From assembly GCF_016599045.1 (NCBI RefSeq), contig NZ_JAENKV010000004.1, positions 1 to 64,000 of the forward strand: a stretch of 64,000 bases of DNA, given 5' to 3'. The DNA comes from Campylobacter sp. TTU_617. GTDB lineage: Bacteria > Campylobacterota > Campylobacteria > Campylobacterales > Campylobacteraceae. How positions within the stretch are numbered: position 1 is the first letter of the stretch; each line of letters opens with the position of its first letter. A program made the position numbers and the translations under genes. The notes beneath the pieces were generated by a model. That model ran no database searches, had not been told where the DNA came from, and was given only the letters and a program-made list of their open reading frames with translations. Of this stretch, positions 8,359 to 19,205 are shown piece by piece.

Positions 8359-10074
8359 ATGCTAGAATGGGATTTAAGTTCATTATTTACAAACGAAAAT
8401 AAACTTGATGAATTTATGCAAAATTATTTAAAAAAATCATCTGAATTTAAGCTAAAATATGAAAATAATCTTTATAAATTAAATCCTAAAGAATTTTTAG
8501 TTTCTTTAAAAGAATATGAAAATCTCAATCTAGTATTACAAAAAATTCTCACTTTTGCTTATTTAACTTTTGCAAAAGATACAACAAAAGGTTCTTTTTA
8601 TGCAAAATATGAAGAAGAATGCAAAAAAATTGAAGAGAATATACTTTTTTTTGAACTAGAATTTTGCGATTTAAAGCAAGAAAAATCACAAGAATTTATT
8701 AATTTTTGCAAAGACTATAGCTTTTATCTTGATAATTTAATTAAAAACAAACAATATAATCTATCAAAAAAAGAAGAAAGAATTTTATTACAGCTTTCAA
8801 ATACTGGAGCAAATGCTTTTGCAAGACTTTTTGATGAAAGTATGAGTGCTTTAAAAATTCCTTTTGAAGGAAAAAAATTAAGCGAAGAAGAGATTTTAAG
8901 CAAACTTTATCATCACGATAGAAAAATACGTAAAAAAGCAGCTAAAAAATTCACTAAAAGTTTAGAAAAAAATTCTCTACTTTTAACCTTTATTTTCAAT
9001 ATGGTAAAAACCCAAAGACAAATAATTTGTAATTTAAGAGGTTATGAAAATTACGAACTTCCAAGACATATAAGTAATCAAATTTCACAAAAAAGCGTTG
9101 ATACTTTAATTTTAAGTGCTCAAAAAAATTTTCATCTTGTTTCTAAATTTTATAAAAGAAAAAAACAAATTTTAGGTTTTAATAAATTAAAAGATTATGA
9201 CAGATATGCACCTATTGGCAAAGAAGCCCATTTTGACTTTAAGGAAGCTAAAAAAATAGTTTTAAATGCTTTTGGAACTTTTTCTAAAGAATTTAAAGAT
9301 ATAGCACAAGAAGCCTTTGATAAAGGTTGGCTTGATGTATATCCAAAAAATAAAAAACAAAGTGGAGCATTTTCTCATCCAGCAACACCTGATTCTCATC
9401 CTTTTATTTTATTAAATTATACTAACCAAAGACGTGATCTTTTTACCCTTGCACACGAATTAGGACACACTATACACCAAAAACTTTCTTATAAAGTAAG
9501 TTTTTTAAACCAAAATACTCCTTTAACTACTTCTGAAATGGCTTCTGTTTTTGCTGAAATGCTTGTTTTTGATTATATTAAAGACAGACTTAATAAAGAA
9601 GAATTATTAGCCCTTTATGCAGCTAAAATTGAAGATATTTTTGCCACTTTTTATAGACAAATTAATTTTACTTGTTTTGAAAGACGTATTTATAAAGAAA
9701 AAAATGAATTAAGCAAAGATAAAATTGATAGAATTTGGCTTGAAGAATCTCAAAAAATGTTTGGAGATAGCGTTATTTTAACTAAAAACTATGCTTGCTG
9801 GTGGTCTTATATCCCTCATTTTATACATTCGCCATTTTATTGTTATGCTTATGCTTATGCACAACTTTTAGTCTTAGCTCTTTATGGACTTTATAAAAGC
9901 AATAAATGTTCTAATTTTAAAGAATTGTATCTTAAGATGTTAAGTTCAGGAGGTAGTATTAGCCCTAAAGATCTCATAGCTTCATTTGGTTTTGATATAG
10001 AAAGTAAAAATTTCTGGGAAATAGGCATTAAAGAAATTGAAAAATTAATTAATGATTTTATTAATTTTAAATAG
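8359..10074 (+). CDS. pepF: Oligoendopeptidase F, M3 zinc metallopeptidase
   Basis: 571 residues with the zinc site HELGH at 366-370 in the context FTLAHELGHTIHQ, followed by the third-ligand region TSEMASVFAEML. It is a cytoplasmic peptidase that cleaves oligopeptides of roughly 7-17 residues in characterised members. It starts 10 nt after pyrB with AAGGAGA before the ATG, so it is likely co-transcribed. It corresponds to Cj1099 in the same order as in C. jejuni. Confidence 0.93.
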   Translation: MLEWDLSSLFTNENKLDEFMQNYLKKSSEFKLKYENNLYKLNPKEFLVSLKEYENLNLVLQKILTFAYLTFAKDTTKGSFYAKYEEECKKIEENILFFELEFCDLKQEKSQEFINFCKDYSFYLDNLIKNKQYNLSKKEERILLQLSNTGANAFARLFDESMSALKIPFEGKKLSEEEILSKLYHHDRKIRKKAAKKFTKSLEKNSLLLTFIFNMVKTQRQIICNLRGYENYELPRHISNQISQKSVDTLILSAQKNFHLVSKFYKRKKQILGFNKLKDYDRYAPIGKEAHFDFKEAKKIVLNAFGTFSKEFKDIAQEAFDKGWLDVYPKNKKQSGAFSHPATPDSHPFILLNYTNQRRDLFTLAHELGHTIHQKLSYKVSFLNQNTPLTTSEMASVFAEMLVFDYIKDRLNKEELLALYAAKIEDIFATFYRQINFTCFERRIYKEKNELSKDKIDRIWLEESQKMFGDSVILTKNYACWWSYIPHFIHSPFYCYAYAYAQLLVLALYGLYKSNKCSNFKELYLKMLSSGGSISPKDLIASFGFDIESKNFWEIGIKEIEKLINDFINFK

Positions 10075-10095
10075 TCTTTTATTTAAGGAAAAATT

Positions 10096-10533
10096 ATGAT
10101 AGAAAAGCTTTTGCAAGATAATGATTTTATAAAATTAATGCAACAACACTGCTATGAAATTATCCAAACTTTAATTGAAAAAAATATAGAATTTTCTATA
10201 GTTTGCAATACAAAATATATTCAGTTTAATCCCGAACTTCCTAAACATTTAGATCTAAGCGAAAATCCTTATACACTTTTTGCTTTAGCAGGATATACCT
10301 TTACTTCTATCAAATTAGATAAAGAATACATTCATTTTCATGCAGGATTTGGAGCAGATGATTTTGCTACTTTTGTTAAAGTTGATTTAGGAGCTATCAC
10401 TCAAATCCAAATTGAAAATAATGCTATATTTATCAATTTTAGTTTCTATAAAAGAAAAGATGAAAATCTTGCCAAAAAATCAATAGATTTATTTTTAAAT
10501 AATCCTAAAAATAAAGATATCTTTAAAAAATGA
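10096..10533 (+). CDS. Conserved hypothetical protein (Cj1100-like)
   Basis: 145 residues, acidic, with no signal peptide or membrane segment. The middle has a run of hydrophobic beta-strand-like stretches (YTLFALAGYTFTSIK, YIHFHAGFG). I recognise no catalytic motif. It lies between pepF and the helicase gene, which it overlaps by 4 nt, in the same place as Cj1100 of C. jejuni. Function unknown. Confidence 0.8.
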   Translation: MIEKLLQDNDFIKLMQQHCYEIIQTLIEKNIEFSIVCNTKYIQFNPELPKHLDLSENPYTLFALAGYTFTSIKLDKEYIHFHAGFGADDFATFVKVDLGAITQIQIENNAIFINFSFYKRKDENLAKKSIDLFLNNPKNKDIFKK

Positions 10534-12620
10534 TTTTTAAAGATTTAAACCAAAGCCAAAAAGAGGCTATTAAACATATAGATGGACCTATGCTTATTTT
10601 AGCAGGAGCAGGAAGTGGAAAAACAAAAACTATTACAACAAGACTTGCTTATTTAATTGATGAAGTTGGCATTCCTGCGCAAAATACTTTAACTTTGACT
10701 TTCACCAATAAAGCAGCTAATGTTATGAAAACTAGGGCTTTAAATTTGATGAAAAATTCCAAGAATCAAAATCCTTTATTATGCACTTTTCATAAATTCG
10801 GTCTTTTATTTTTAAGAATGCACATAGAAAAATTGGGGCGTAAAAATAATTTTATCATTATTGATACCGAAGATAAAAAAAAGATTATCAAAGAACTTAT
10901 AGATGAAGATTTAAATGCTTCAAATCTTTCTAATTATATTTCATATTTAAAAAATCATTCTAAAAATGTAGAAATGGTTTTTAATGATTTAAATCTTTAC
11001 AAAAATGAAGAGGAAAAATTTAAAAAATTTGAGAAATTAGCTCTTTGTTATAAAAATTATCAAAACTATCTTTTAAAAAATAATTTTGTTGATTTTGATG
11101 ATTTATTAATGTTAAGTAATATAATCTTAGAAAGTGATCAAAATTTTGCCAAAGAACAAAGCACACTTTATCACTATATCACAGTAGATGAATATCAAGA
11201 TACCAATGCTTTACAATATAAAATTCTAAAAAATCTTTGTTTAATACATGAAAATATTTGTGTTGTAGGCGATGATGATCAAAGTATTTATGGATGGCGT
11301 GGTGCAAAAATCGAAAATATTTTAAATTTTCAAAGCGAATTTAAAAATGTAAAACTTGTAAAACTTGAACAAAATTATAGATCAGTAGGAAATATCTTAA
11401 ATGCTGCCAATAAACTTATAAAAAACAATGATAAAAGATTAGGTAAAGAACTTATTTGCACTAAAGATCAAGGAGAACAAATTAAGATCGATGAAGCGCA
11501 AGATGAAAAAGAAGAAAGTCTTAAAATAGCAAAACATATAAAAACATTACTCCAACAAGGAGTTGATGCCAGCGAGATTGCTGTTTTATTTCGCATTAAT
11601 GCTCTTTCGCGCGCCTTAGAAGAGGCACTTAATAAAGAAAAAATTCCTTTTAAACTTTTAAGTGGAATTAAATTCTATGAAAGAGCTGAAATTAAAGATA
11701 TTATTTCTTATCTTAGACTTCTAATCAATCTTAATGATGATTATTCTTTGAAACGTATCATAAATAGACCAAGAAGAAATTTTGGTTCTACAAGTTTAAA
11801 AAAATTAGAAGATTATACACAAAAAGAAAAAATCTCATTATTTGAAGCTCTTAATAATCTTGATCAAAGCGAATTTTTTCCTAAAAAAACACAAAAAGAA
11901 ATTCATCTTTTTTTAGAACACATAAAAGCTTTACGAGAATGTAGCAATTTAAAAGAACTTATTAATCAACTAGAAGAAAAAATAAAACTCAAAGATTTTT
12001 ATCAAAATCAAGCAGATTCTGAAGATAAAATTTCTAATATTGATGAGTTTTATGCAAGTCTTAAAGATAAAATTAAAGAAGGATATTACGAAAATTTAGA
12101 TGATATCTTAAATGAAATTGCACTTTTAAGTGATCAAGATGATCTTAGTGAAAAAAGCATTAATATAATGAGTATCCACTCAAGCAAAGGACTTGAATTT
12201 GATCATATTTTTATTATGGGATTAGAACAAGGTATATTTCCATTATTAAATGATACAAGCGATATTGAAGAAGAAAGACGCTTAGCATACGTTGCTATTA
12301 CAAGAGCTAAAAAATATCTTTATCTTAGTTTTGCACATTCAAGATTTCATAAAGGCATAAGAATGCCATTTAAAAAAAGTCAATTTCTTGAAGAAAGCTG
12401 CTTAAATCTTAAAAATTTAAAAAAAGAAAGCATTTCACAAGGACATATTTTACAAGAAAAAGAAATAGGATTTAAAAAAGGGGATTTAATTAAACATAAA
12501 ATTTTTGGGATAGGAAGAATTATTGAGGTTCAAAAAAGTAAAAATGAAGAAAAACTCAGTATTAATTTTGGTGGTATTACCCGTAATATCTTATCTTCTT
12601 TTGTGGAAAAAATAGTATGA
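10530..12620 (+). CDS. UvrD/Rep-family ATP-dependent DNA helicase
   Basis: 696-residue superfamily 1A helicase: Walker [10 protein letters not shown] near residue 26, motif Ia TFTNKAA, motif II DEYQDT, motif [15 protein letters not shown], motif IV QNYRS, motif [14 protein letters not shown] and motif [13 protein letters not shown] short C-terminal Tudor-like tail ([13 protein letters not shown]) matches UvrD/PcrA more than Rep. Probably unwinds DNA in repair and replication restart. It overlaps both neighbours by 4 nt. Confidence 0.93.
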   Translation: MIFKDLNQSQKEAIKHIDGPMLILAGAGSGKTKTITTRLAYLIDEVGIPAQNTLTLTFTNKAANVMKTRALNLMKNSKNQNPLLCTFHKFGLLFLRMHIEKLGRKNNFIIIDTEDKKKIIKELIDEDLNASNLSNYISYLKNHSKNVEMVFNDLNLYKNEEEKFKKFEKLALCYKNYQNYLLKNNFVDFDDLLMLSNIILESDQNFAKEQSTLYHYITVDEYQDTNALQYKILKNLCLIHENICVVGDDDQSIYGWRGAKIENILNFQSEFKNVKLVKLEQNYRSVGNILNAANKLIKNNDKRLGKELICTKDQGEQIKIDEAQDEKEESLKIAKHIKTLLQQGVDASEIAVLFRINALSRALEEALNKEKIPFKLLSGIKFYERAEIKDIISYLRLLINLNDDYSLKRIINRPRRNFGSTSLKKLEDYTQKEKISLFEALNNLDQSEFFPKKTQKEIHLFLEHIKALRECSNLKELINQLEEKIKLKDFYQNQADSEDKISNIDEFYASLKDKIKEGYYENLDDILNEIALLSDQDDLSEKSINIMSIHSSKGLEFDHIFIMGLEQGIFPLLNDTSDIEEERRLAYVAITRAKKYLYLSFAHSRFHKGIRMPFKKSQFLEESCLNLKNLKKESISQGHILQEKEIGFKKGDLIKHKIFGIGRIIEVQKSKNEEKLSINFGGITRNILSSFVEKIV

Positions 12621-13435
12621 ATAAACTTTTTGTCGGCTACAAACCAAGCGGAATGAGTTCAAATGCTTTTTTAAATTCTATTAAAAAAAAATATAAAGTA
12701 AAAAAAGCAGGTTATTCAGGAACGCTTGATCCCTTTGCTAAAGGGGTTTTAATTATAGCTTTTAATCAATTTAGCAAACTTTTTCGCTTTCTAAAAAAAA
12801 CTCCAAAAATTTATAGGGCTACTCTTTGGCTTGGGGTTAAGTCTTTAAGCTTAGATGATAAAAATATCACACAAGTAAAAATAATCGATTCTTACAATCT
12901 TGATTTTTTAGAGAAAATTAAAAATGAACTTTTAGGAGAAATTGAATTTATTCCTCCTCAATTTAGTGCAAAAAGAATTCAAGGTAAAAGAGCTTATGAA
13001 TTTGCAAAAAAAGGACAAAATGTAGAACTTAAACCTTGTAAAATGTATATTTATGAATGTAAAATTTTACATTATAATCATCCTTTTTTAACTATAGAAC
13101 TTTCAGTGAGCGAAGGAGCTTATATTAGATCTTATTGTGAAATTTTTGCTAAAAAAATAGGAATAAATGCAACATTAAGCGCTCTTGAACGTATTAAAGA
13201 AGGTGAGTTTTTTTATAACAATGAAAAAAGTTTAAATGTGCTACAATATTTAAATTTAAAAAAAAATTTCCTTAAAGATAGCGATAAATTAGAAAATGGA
13301 ATAAAAATTGATATCAAAGAATTAACATATCAAGAAAATGGTACTTACTATCTTGAAGAAAAAAATTTTTTTTCAATTATTAACATTGAAAATAATAAAG
13401 TAAATTATATTTTAAATAAGGTTGCAAAATGTTAA
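12617..13435 (+). CDS. truB: tRNA pseudouridine-55 synthase
   Basis: 272 residues. Opens with [12 protein letters not shown] and has the catalytic Asp in [12 protein letters not shown], plus the SEGAYIRS segment. It makes pseudouridine 55 in the T loop of tRNAs. ATGA overlap with the helicase gene and a 7-nt overlap with csrA. Slightly shorter than E. coli TruB because the C-terminal PUA region is reduced. Confidence 0.95.
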   Translation: MNKLFVGYKPSGMSSNAFLNSIKKKYKVKKAGYSGTLDPFAKGVLIIAFNQFSKLFRFLKKTPKIYRATLWLGVKSLSLDDKNITQVKIIDSYNLDFLEKIKNELLGEIEFIPPQFSAKRIQGKRAYEFAKKGQNVELKPCKMYIYECKILHYNHPFLTIELSVSEGAYIRSYCEIFAKKIGINATLSALERIKEGEFFYNNEKSLNVLQYLNLKKNFLKDSDKLENGIKIDIKELTYQENGTYYLEEKNFFSIINIENNKVNYILNKVAKC

Positions 13436-13656
13436 TATTATCACGAAAAGAAAATGAAAGTATAAAAATTGGTGAAGATATAGAAATTAAAATTGTTCAA
13501 ACTGGAAAAGGTTATGCAAAAATAGGCATAGAAGCACCAAAATCCTTAATGATACTTAGAAAAGAACTCATTACACAAATTAAAGATGAGAACTTACATT
13601 CAGTTGTCCAAAAAGAAATCAAACTTGATGATCTTAGCAAGAAACTAAAAAAATGA
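13429..13656 (+). CDS. csrA: Carbon storage regulator CsrA
   Basis: 75 residues starting [15 protein letters not shown], the conserved first beta strand with the RNA-binding LTRKxGE-type motif (here LSRKENES), and [16 protein letters not shown]. CsrA binds GGA motifs in mRNA leaders. In Campylobacter it regulates motility and adherence genes and is antagonised by FliW. It is a little longer than E. coli CsrA (61 residues), as usual for this group. Embedded between truB and ispE with overlaps. Confidence 0.97.
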   Translation: MLILSRKENESIKIGEDIEIKIVQTGKGYAKIGIEAPKSLMILRKELITQIKDENLHSVVQKEIKLDDLSKKLKK

Positions 13657-14417
13657 AAGCTTATGCTAAAGCAAATATTTTTTTAAAACTTATTGGCTTA
13701 GATAAAAGATCTTATCATTTATTAAAATCTCGCTTTATTTTAATAGAGGAACTTTTTGATGAACTTTTAATCATAAATCAAAAAACACAAGAAGGATTTG
13801 AGCTCATTAGTGATTTTATATGTGAAAATAATATCATCGAAAAAGCTTATCATTTGCTTTGCAATTATGGATATAAATCTGAATTAGAAGAATTTTTTAA
13901 AAACAAAAGTCTTAAGCTCATCAAAAATATCCCAACTTGTGCAGGTCTTGGCGGAGGAAGCTCAGATGCGGCAAGTTTTTTACTGATGATGAATGAAGAA
14001 TTAAATTTAAAAATTTCTAAAGAAAAACTTGTAAATTTAAGTTTGCAATTAGGTAGCGATGTAGCTTTTTTCTTAAGTGGTTATAAAAGTGCTAATGTTA
14101 GCGGTTGTGGAGAAATTATCGAAGAAATTTATGATGATATTCCAAATTTAGAATTTGCTTTCCCAGAAATTCGCTGCCATACAAAAGAGGTTTATAAACA
14201 ATTTGATAAAACTTCTTTTGATTTTTCAAAAAATTTTGAAGAAGCTAAAAACTATGAAAAATTAAATACTAAAGAGCTTTTAGAAAGATTTAATAATTTC
14301 AAGCTTAATGATTTATTTACTCCTTGTGTAATTTTATATCCTAAAATGAAAGAATATTTAACTAATAATTTTTTCTTAAGCGGTAGTGGAAGTAGTGTTT
14401 TTAAGGTTAAAAAATGA
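13653..14417 (+). CDS. ispE: 4-diphosphocytidyl-2-C-methyl-D-erythritol kinase
   Basis: 254-residue GHMP kinase with the ATP loop [14 protein letters not shown] in the middle and AKANIFL at the N terminus. The C terminus has SGSGSSVF. Fourth step of the non-mevalonate isoprenoid pathway, which also supplies the undecaprenyl carrier for the glycan loci in this window. Overlaps csrA and smpB by 4 nt each. Confidence 0.95.
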   Translation: MKAYAKANIFLKLIGLDKRSYHLLKSRFILIEELFDELLIINQKTQEGFELISDFICENNIIEKAYHLLCNYGYKSELEEFFKNKSLKLIKNIPTCAGLGGGSSDAASFLLMMNEELNLKISKEKLVNLSLQLGSDVAFFLSGYKSANVSGCGEIIEEIYDDIPNLEFAFPEIRCHTKEVYKQFDKTSFDFSKNFEEAKNYEKLNTKELLERFNNFKLNDLFTPCVILYPKMKEYLTNNFFLSGSGSSVFKVKK

Positions 14418-14872
14418 AAAAAAATATTGCAAGAAATAAAAAAGCTTTATTTGATTATACTATTTTAGAAACCTTTGAAGCTGGAATTGTTTTAAAAGGG
14501 AGTGAAGTTGTAGCATTAAGACAAGCTAGGACAAATCTAAAAGATTCTTTTGTTCGCATTATTAAAGGGGAGCTTTATTTGCTTAATGCCCATATTTCTC
14601 ATCTTAATACAACACATTCTCATTACAAACATGAAGAAAGGGTGCCAAGAAAACTTCTAATGCACAGAAGACAAATAGACAAACTTTTAGGAAAGGTAAG
14701 TGTAGAAGGTTATACTTTAGTGATTTTGGATCTATACTTTAATATTAAAAATAAAGTTAAGGCAACCTTAGCATTAGCTAAAGGAAAAAATTTACATGAT
14801 AAACGTGAAACTTTAAAGAAAAAACAAGCTGATTTAGAGGCAAAAATGGCTATAAAAAATTATAAAGGATAA
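14414..14872 (+). CDS. smpB: SsrA (tmRNA)-binding protein SmpB
   Basis: 152 residues, the normal size. Has [21 protein letters not shown], the loop [13 protein letters not shown] and the basic C-terminal tail ([10 protein letters not shown]). It delivers tmRNA to stalled ribosomes. Start overlaps the ispE stop by 4 nt (ATGA). The tmRNA gene itself is not in this window. Confidence 0.96.
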   Translation: MKKNIARNKKALFDYTILETFEAGIVLKGSEVVALRQARTNLKDSFVRIIKGELYLLNAHISHLNTTHSHYKHEERVPRKLLMHRRQIDKLLGKVSVEGYTLVILDLYFNIKNKVKATLALAKGKNLHDKRETLKKKQADLEAKMAIKNYKG

Positions 14873-14874
14873 AG

Positions 14875-15483
14875 ATGAAAAATAAATATACTTTATTAGT
14901 TTTATTATTACTAGGTTATTTTATCAGTGCTTGTTCTAATAATGAAGAAAAAATTCAAAATGATTTTTTATTTAAAGAATATAATCAAGGTGATAAAATT
15001 GTTTTAAATAACGTAAATGGTGGAAGTAAAACTTTAATAAGAACTCAAAAAGGTTTTATCATAGAAGGAGATGAAAATAAAGTGCTTATGTTTGATTTTT
15101 TTGGAACTTTTTGCACACCTTGTAAAGAAGAAGCACTTGAACTAAGCACTTTATGGAAAAATAACACTAAACAATTTTTTATTATAGGCTTAACACATTT
15201 TGAAGATGTAAGTGATACTGAAGTTAAAAAATTTGCTGATGATTATGGAGCTTATTATTTTTTAAGTAATTCTAATGAAAATAGTAGAATTATTGCACAA
15301 ATTTTAAAAGATATTAATTATCAAAGCATGGAACAACTTCCTTTTAAAGTCGTTTTAAAAAATGGAATTTATCAAGAATTAACTGATTATTGGAATGAAG
15401 GTAAAAAAACTTATTTTTATTTAGGAAAAATTCCTACAAGCTTAATGCAACAAGATTTAAATTTAATTTATGAGAAAAAATAA
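14875..15483 (+). CDS. Thioredoxin-like lipoprotein (Cj1106-like)
   Basis: 202 residues. The signal peptide ends in a lipobox (LGYFISAC, Cys at about residue 20), so it should be a membrane-anchored periplasmic lipoprotein. The mature part has a thioredoxin/TlpA-type active site TFCTPCKEE. Likely a thiol-disulfide oxidoreductase; the substrate is unknown. It begins 2 nt after smpB and overlaps clpS by 1 nt. Confidence 0.85.
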   Translation: MKNKYTLLVLLLLGYFISACSNNEEKIQNDFLFKEYNQGDKIVLNNVNGGSKTLIRTQKGFIIEGDENKVLMFDFFGTFCTPCKEEALELSTLWKNNTKQFFIIGLTHFEDVSDTEVKKFADDYGAYYFLSNSNENSRIIAQILKDINYQSMEQLPFKVVLKNGIYQELTDYWNEGKKTYFYLGKIPTSLMQQDLNLIYEKK

Positions 15484-15773
15484 TGGCAAAAACTCAAATT
15501 TTAGAACATACAAAATTAAAAGAACCAAAAATGTTTAAAGTTTTACTTTTAAATGATGATATTACTACGATGGATTTTGTTATAGAAATTTTAATGAATA
15601 TTTTTCATCATAGTTTTGAAGTGGCTAATAATATTATGCTTGAAGTTCATTGTAATGGTTCAGGTGTATGCGGAATTTATACGCAAGAAATTGCCCTTTC
15701 AAAGCAAAAACAAGTTTCAAATGCTGCCTTAATGGCTAATTTTCCATTAAAAACTAGAGTAGAAGAAGAATGA
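15483..15773 (+). CDS. clpS: ClpS adaptor of the ClpAP protease
   Basis: 96 residues with the ClpS core: KVLLLNDDITTMDFVIEIL, then HCNGSGVCGIYTQEIA. It recognises N-end-rule substrates and passes them to ClpA. The gene overlaps clpA by 4 nt. In this operon its partners clpA and aat (which adds the Leu/Phe N-degron) follow directly, so the whole N-end rule module is together. Confidence 0.95.
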   Translation: MAKTQILEHTKLKEPKMFKVLLLNDDITTMDFVIEILMNIFHHSFEVANNIMLEVHCNGSGVCGIYTQEIALSKQKQVSNAALMANFPLKTRVEEE

Positions 15774-17899
15774 AATATCAAGAAGAATTAAAAAAATTTT
15801 TAGAAAATGCTAAACACCTAAGTAGTATAAATCATCACGAATTCGTTACTTGCGAACACGTATTATTTGTTCTTTTAAAATTAAGTGAAAACTTTAAAGA
15901 AATATTTAATGAACTAGGCAATAATGATTTTACACTTTTAGAAAATGAACTCAAAAATTATATTGCTCAAAAAAATCAAATTTTAAATAAAGAAGTTATA
16001 CCTGAATTTTCTTTAGTGTTAGAAGAAATTTTATTTAAAGCCAAAAAAGAAAATCCTTTACAAGAAATCACAATTATTGACTTTTTAGACCAACTTTTAC
16101 AAGATGATAGAACCTATTGTAATTTTTTACTTCAAAAATATGGTTTAAATCTTGATAAAATTCAGCAAATTAAAAATTCAAGTCAATTAGATAATCTTAA
16201 TACCTTTGCAAGTGATTTAATAACCTTAGCAAAAGAAGGAAAAATAGATCCTTTAATTGGTAGAAATTTTGAACTACAAAGAATTATACAGATTCTTTGC
16301 AGACGCAAAAAAAATAACCCTATTTTAGTAGGAGAAGCTGGAGTTGGTAAAACAGCTATTGTGGAAGGATTAGCCTTAGCAATTTATGAAAAAAAAGTTC
16401 CTAAACAATTACTTGATGTAAAAATTTATAGCCTTGATTTAGCCAGTCTTTTATCTGGAACAAAATACAGAGGAGATTTTGAAAAAAGAATTAAAGATAT
16501 TTTAAACGAACTTAGTTCTATACCCAATGCTATTTTATTTATAGATGAAATTCATACTATTGTTGGAGCTGGGGCTGGAAATGATTCTTATACTGATTTT
16601 TCCAATCTTTTAAAACCAGCTCTTAGTAATGGAGGATTAAAATGTATTGGTGCTACAACATTTATAGAATATAAAAATACTTTTGATAAAAATAAAGCCT
16701 TGAGCCGTCGTTTTGCTAAAATTGATATTGATGAACCTACAGAAGCTGAATGTTTTCTTATACTTCAGGGTTTAAGACCTAAATATGAGAAATTTCATAA
16801 TATAAAATTTAATGATGATATACTTAAATCAAGTATAAAATGGAGTAAAAAATTTTTTAATGATAAATTCTTGCCAGATTGTGCTATTGACCTTATTGAC
16901 GAACTAGGTGCTTCATTTGCACTTGAAAAAAAAGCGAAGAAAAATGCAACTTTAAAAGATTTAGAACTAACATTAGCAAAAATGACTAAATCTCATAAAA
17001 TTTTTGAATTTGATCAAAATAGTGCCTTAATCAATTTAGCTTCTAATTTAAAATCTGTTATTTTTGGACAAGATGAAGTTATTGATAGTGTTTGCAAAAC
17101 TCTTAAACAAAGTTATGTAGGATTTAAAAATCAAAATACACCAAAAGGAGTTTTTCTTTTTACTGGTTCAAGCGGAGTAGGAAAAACAGAACTTTGTAAA
17201 AATTTAGCTAAATTTTTAGGACTTCATTTAGAAAGATTTGATATGAGCGAATATGCTGAAAAACACGCTCTAAGCAAACTTATAGGATCTCCTGCTGGAT
17301 ACATTGGTTATGAAGATGGCGGGATTTTAAGCAATGCAATTAGAAAAAATCCTTTTAGTGTAGTTTTATTTGATGAAATTGAAAAAGCTCATCCTGATCT
17401 TAGTAATACTTTTTTGCAAATATTTGATAATGCAAGCTTAACAGATAATAGCGGAATGAAGATAGATTTTCAAAATACTATTATTATTATGACTTCAAAT
17501 CTTGGCTTAAAAGATTATAATGAATTAGGTTTTCTAAGTCAAAAAGAAGAAAAAAATAATAGAGCTATCAAAGATTTTTTTGCCCCTGAATTTATCAATC
17601 GTATCGATAAAATTTTACATTTTAATGATTTAAATGATGATATCTTAAGCAAAATTGTTCAAAAAGAAATTAGTGAAATTTCAAAGAATTTGGCTATTAC
17701 TTTAGACATTGACACAAAAGCTAAAATTTATCTAGCTAAAAAAGCTTATAATAAAGAATTTGGAGTCCGATTACTAAAACGCATTATAGCTGAAGAAATC
17801 GGAGAAAAAATAAGTGATGAAATTCTCCAAGGAAAACTTAAAAGCGAAAAAATAAAAATCAAACTTAATAAAAATGGAAAACTTCAATTTATATACTAA
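15770..17899 (+). CDS. clpA: ClpA, AAA+ unfoldase of ClpAP
   Basis: 709 residues with an N-terminal Clp repeat domain and two AAA modules. Walker A boxes are GEAGVGKT (188-195) and GSSGVGKT (about 466-473), with Walker B FIDEIHT and LFDEIEKAHP. It lacks the long ClpB-type coiled-coil middle domain, which fits ClpA. Unfolds proteins and feeds them to ClpP. It is about 50 residues shorter than E. coli ClpA. Overlaps clpS by 4 nt and aat by 26 nt. Confidence 0.94.
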   Translation: MKYQEELKKFLENAKHLSSINHHEFVTCEHVLFVLLKLSENFKEIFNELGNNDFTLLENELKNYIAQKNQILNKEVIPEFSLVLEEILFKAKKENPLQEITIIDFLDQLLQDDRTYCNFLLQKYGLNLDKIQQIKNSSQLDNLNTFASDLITLAKEGKIDPLIGRNFELQRIIQILCRRKKNNPILVGEAGVGKTAIVEGLALAIYEKKVPKQLLDVKIYSLDLASLLSGTKYRGDFEKRIKDILNELSSIPNAILFIDEIHTIVGAGAGNDSYTDFSNLLKPALSNGGLKCIGATTFIEYKNTFDKNKALSRRFAKIDIDEPTEAECFLILQGLRPKYEKFHNIKFNDDILKSSIKWSKKFFNDKFLPDCAIDLIDELGASFALEKKAKKNATLKDLELTLAKMTKSHKIFEFDQNSALINLASNLKSVIFGQDEVIDSVCKTLKQSYVGFKNQNTPKGVFLFTGSSGVGKTELCKNLAKFLGLHLERFDMSEYAEKHALSKLIGSPAGYIGYEDGGILSNAIRKNPFSVVLFDEIEKAHPDLSNTFLQIFDNASLTDNSGMKIDFQNTIIIMTSNLGLKDYNELGFLSQKEEKNNRAIKDFFAPEFINRIDKILHFNDLNDDILSKIVQKEISEISKNLAITLDIDTKAKIYLAKKAYNKEFGVRLLKRIIAEEIGEKISDEILQGKLKSEKIKIKLNKNGKLQFIY

Positions 17900-18518
17900 A
17901 CTTTTAAAAGCTCCAAAAGATAGTCCTGTATTTTTAACCTCCAAATTGGAAGAAGAATTTATACTTAAGGCTTATACTTTTGGATTATTTCCTTGGACTA
18001 GTAATCCAGTAACTTGGTGGTGTCCAGATCCTAGATGTATTCTTTTACCCGAAGAAATTCATATACAAAAAAATATGAAAAAATTTTTTAAAAAATATAG
18101 CATTAAACTTAATTTTAATTTTTTAAATTTAATAAAACTTTGTAAAAATACTAGAGAGCAAAGCTGGATAAATGATGATTTTATATACACATATACCAAT
18201 CTTTTTAATCTAGGATATGCCCACTCTTTAGAAGTTTATAAAGATGATATTTTAGCAGGTGGAATTTATGGACTAATAATAGGAAAGGTATTTTTTGGTG
18301 AAAGTATGGTAGGAGTAGAAAAAAATGTATCAAAAATAGCCTTAATTAAGCTATGTGAATTATTAAAACCTTATGATTTTTTAATAGATTGCCAAGTTTA
18401 TAATTCCCATTTAAAATTCATGGGAGCTAAAAATATTCCAAGAGAGCGATTTTTAAAAATATTAAGCGAGAAAATTCAACTAAATAGTGGATTTAAAAAT
18501 TTTAAAAATCTTTTATAA
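17874..18518 (+). CDS. aat: Leucyl/phenylalanyl-tRNA-protein transferase
   Basis: 214 residues. Contains FPWTSNPVTWWCPDPR and later GGIYGLIIGKVFFGESM, signatures of the Aat family. It adds Leu or Phe to proteins with N-terminal Arg or Lys, creating the degrons recognised by ClpS. The start lies 26 nt inside clpA, so translation is probably coupled. The two genes downstream run the other way. Confidence 0.94.
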   Translation: MENFNLYTKLLKAPKDSPVFLTSKLEEEFILKAYTFGLFPWTSNPVTWWCPDPRCILLPEEIHIQKNMKKFFKKYSIKLNFNFLNLIKLCKNTREQSWINDDFIYTYTNLFNLGYAHSLEVYKDDILAGGIYGLIIGKVFFGESMVGVEKNVSKIALIKLCELLKPYDFLIDCQVYNSHLKFMGAKNIPRERFLKILSEKIQLNSGFKNFKNLL

Positions 18519-18545
18519 CTATTTTTTATATTTATAATTAATTAA

Positions 18546-19184
18546 TTATAATTTATATAAATTTGCTAATCCTAATAAAATCATTTTAATACCCATTGCC
18601 ACTATAAAAACTTGAACTATTCTAGAAAAAACATGTAGAATAAGTTTTCCAAAAATTTTTTCTATTGTTGCCGCAAAATGAAATAAAAAAAACATAAACA
18701 TAAAAGCTAAAATAGTAGCACCTAATGCTATTTCTAAACCACTATCTTCACGAATAACTATAACAGCAGCTAAAGTTCCAGGTCCCACAAGCATAGGAAA
18801 TGCCATAGGAATAAGGCTTTTTCTTAAAAAATCTTTTTCACTTAAATCTTGGTAATATGAAAAATCCTCAACAACAATCGAAGTAGAAAAAAGCAAATTT
18901 CTAATTGCCATAATCATAAGAATTAAGCCACCAGCTATTCTTAAATGATCCAAATCAATTCTAAAAATATAAATCATTAAATAAGATCCAGAAAATAAAA
19001 AAACAAGAACAATTAAACAAGCAGTATAAAGAATATTTCTAAAAAGTTTTTTACGCATAGAAGTTGGCAAACCTTCACTCATAGCAATAAACTGTGTTAA
19101 ATTTCCAAAAGGATTTAATACAGCAAGCAAAGCAATAGCAGAAACTAATATTAAATGAAATTCTGATTCTAATTCGGCAAACAT
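18546..19184 (-). CDS. MarC-family integral membrane protein (Cj1111-like)
   Basis: 212 residues with about six hydrophobic helices. Characteristic segments are LLAVLNPFGNLTQFIAMS near the N terminus and LIPMAFPMLVGPGTLAAVIV in the second half. Inner-membrane protein of unknown function; the old link of MarC to multiple antibiotic resistance has not held up in E. coli. It is convergent with aat, with 27 AT-rich bases between them. Confidence 0.88.
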   Translation of the reverse strand: MFAELESEFHLILVSAIALLAVLNPFGNLTQFIAMSEGLPTSMRKKLFRNILYTACLIVLVFLFSGSYLMIYIFRIDLDHLRIAGGLILMIMAIRNLLFSTSIVVEDFSYYQDLSEKDFLRKSLIPMAFPMLVGPGTLAAVIVIREDSGLEIALGATILAFMFMFFLFHFAATIEKIFGKLILHVFSRIVQVFIVAMGIKMILLGLANLYKL

Positions 19185-19205
19185 CTCAAAGCTTAATTAT
19201 AATAA

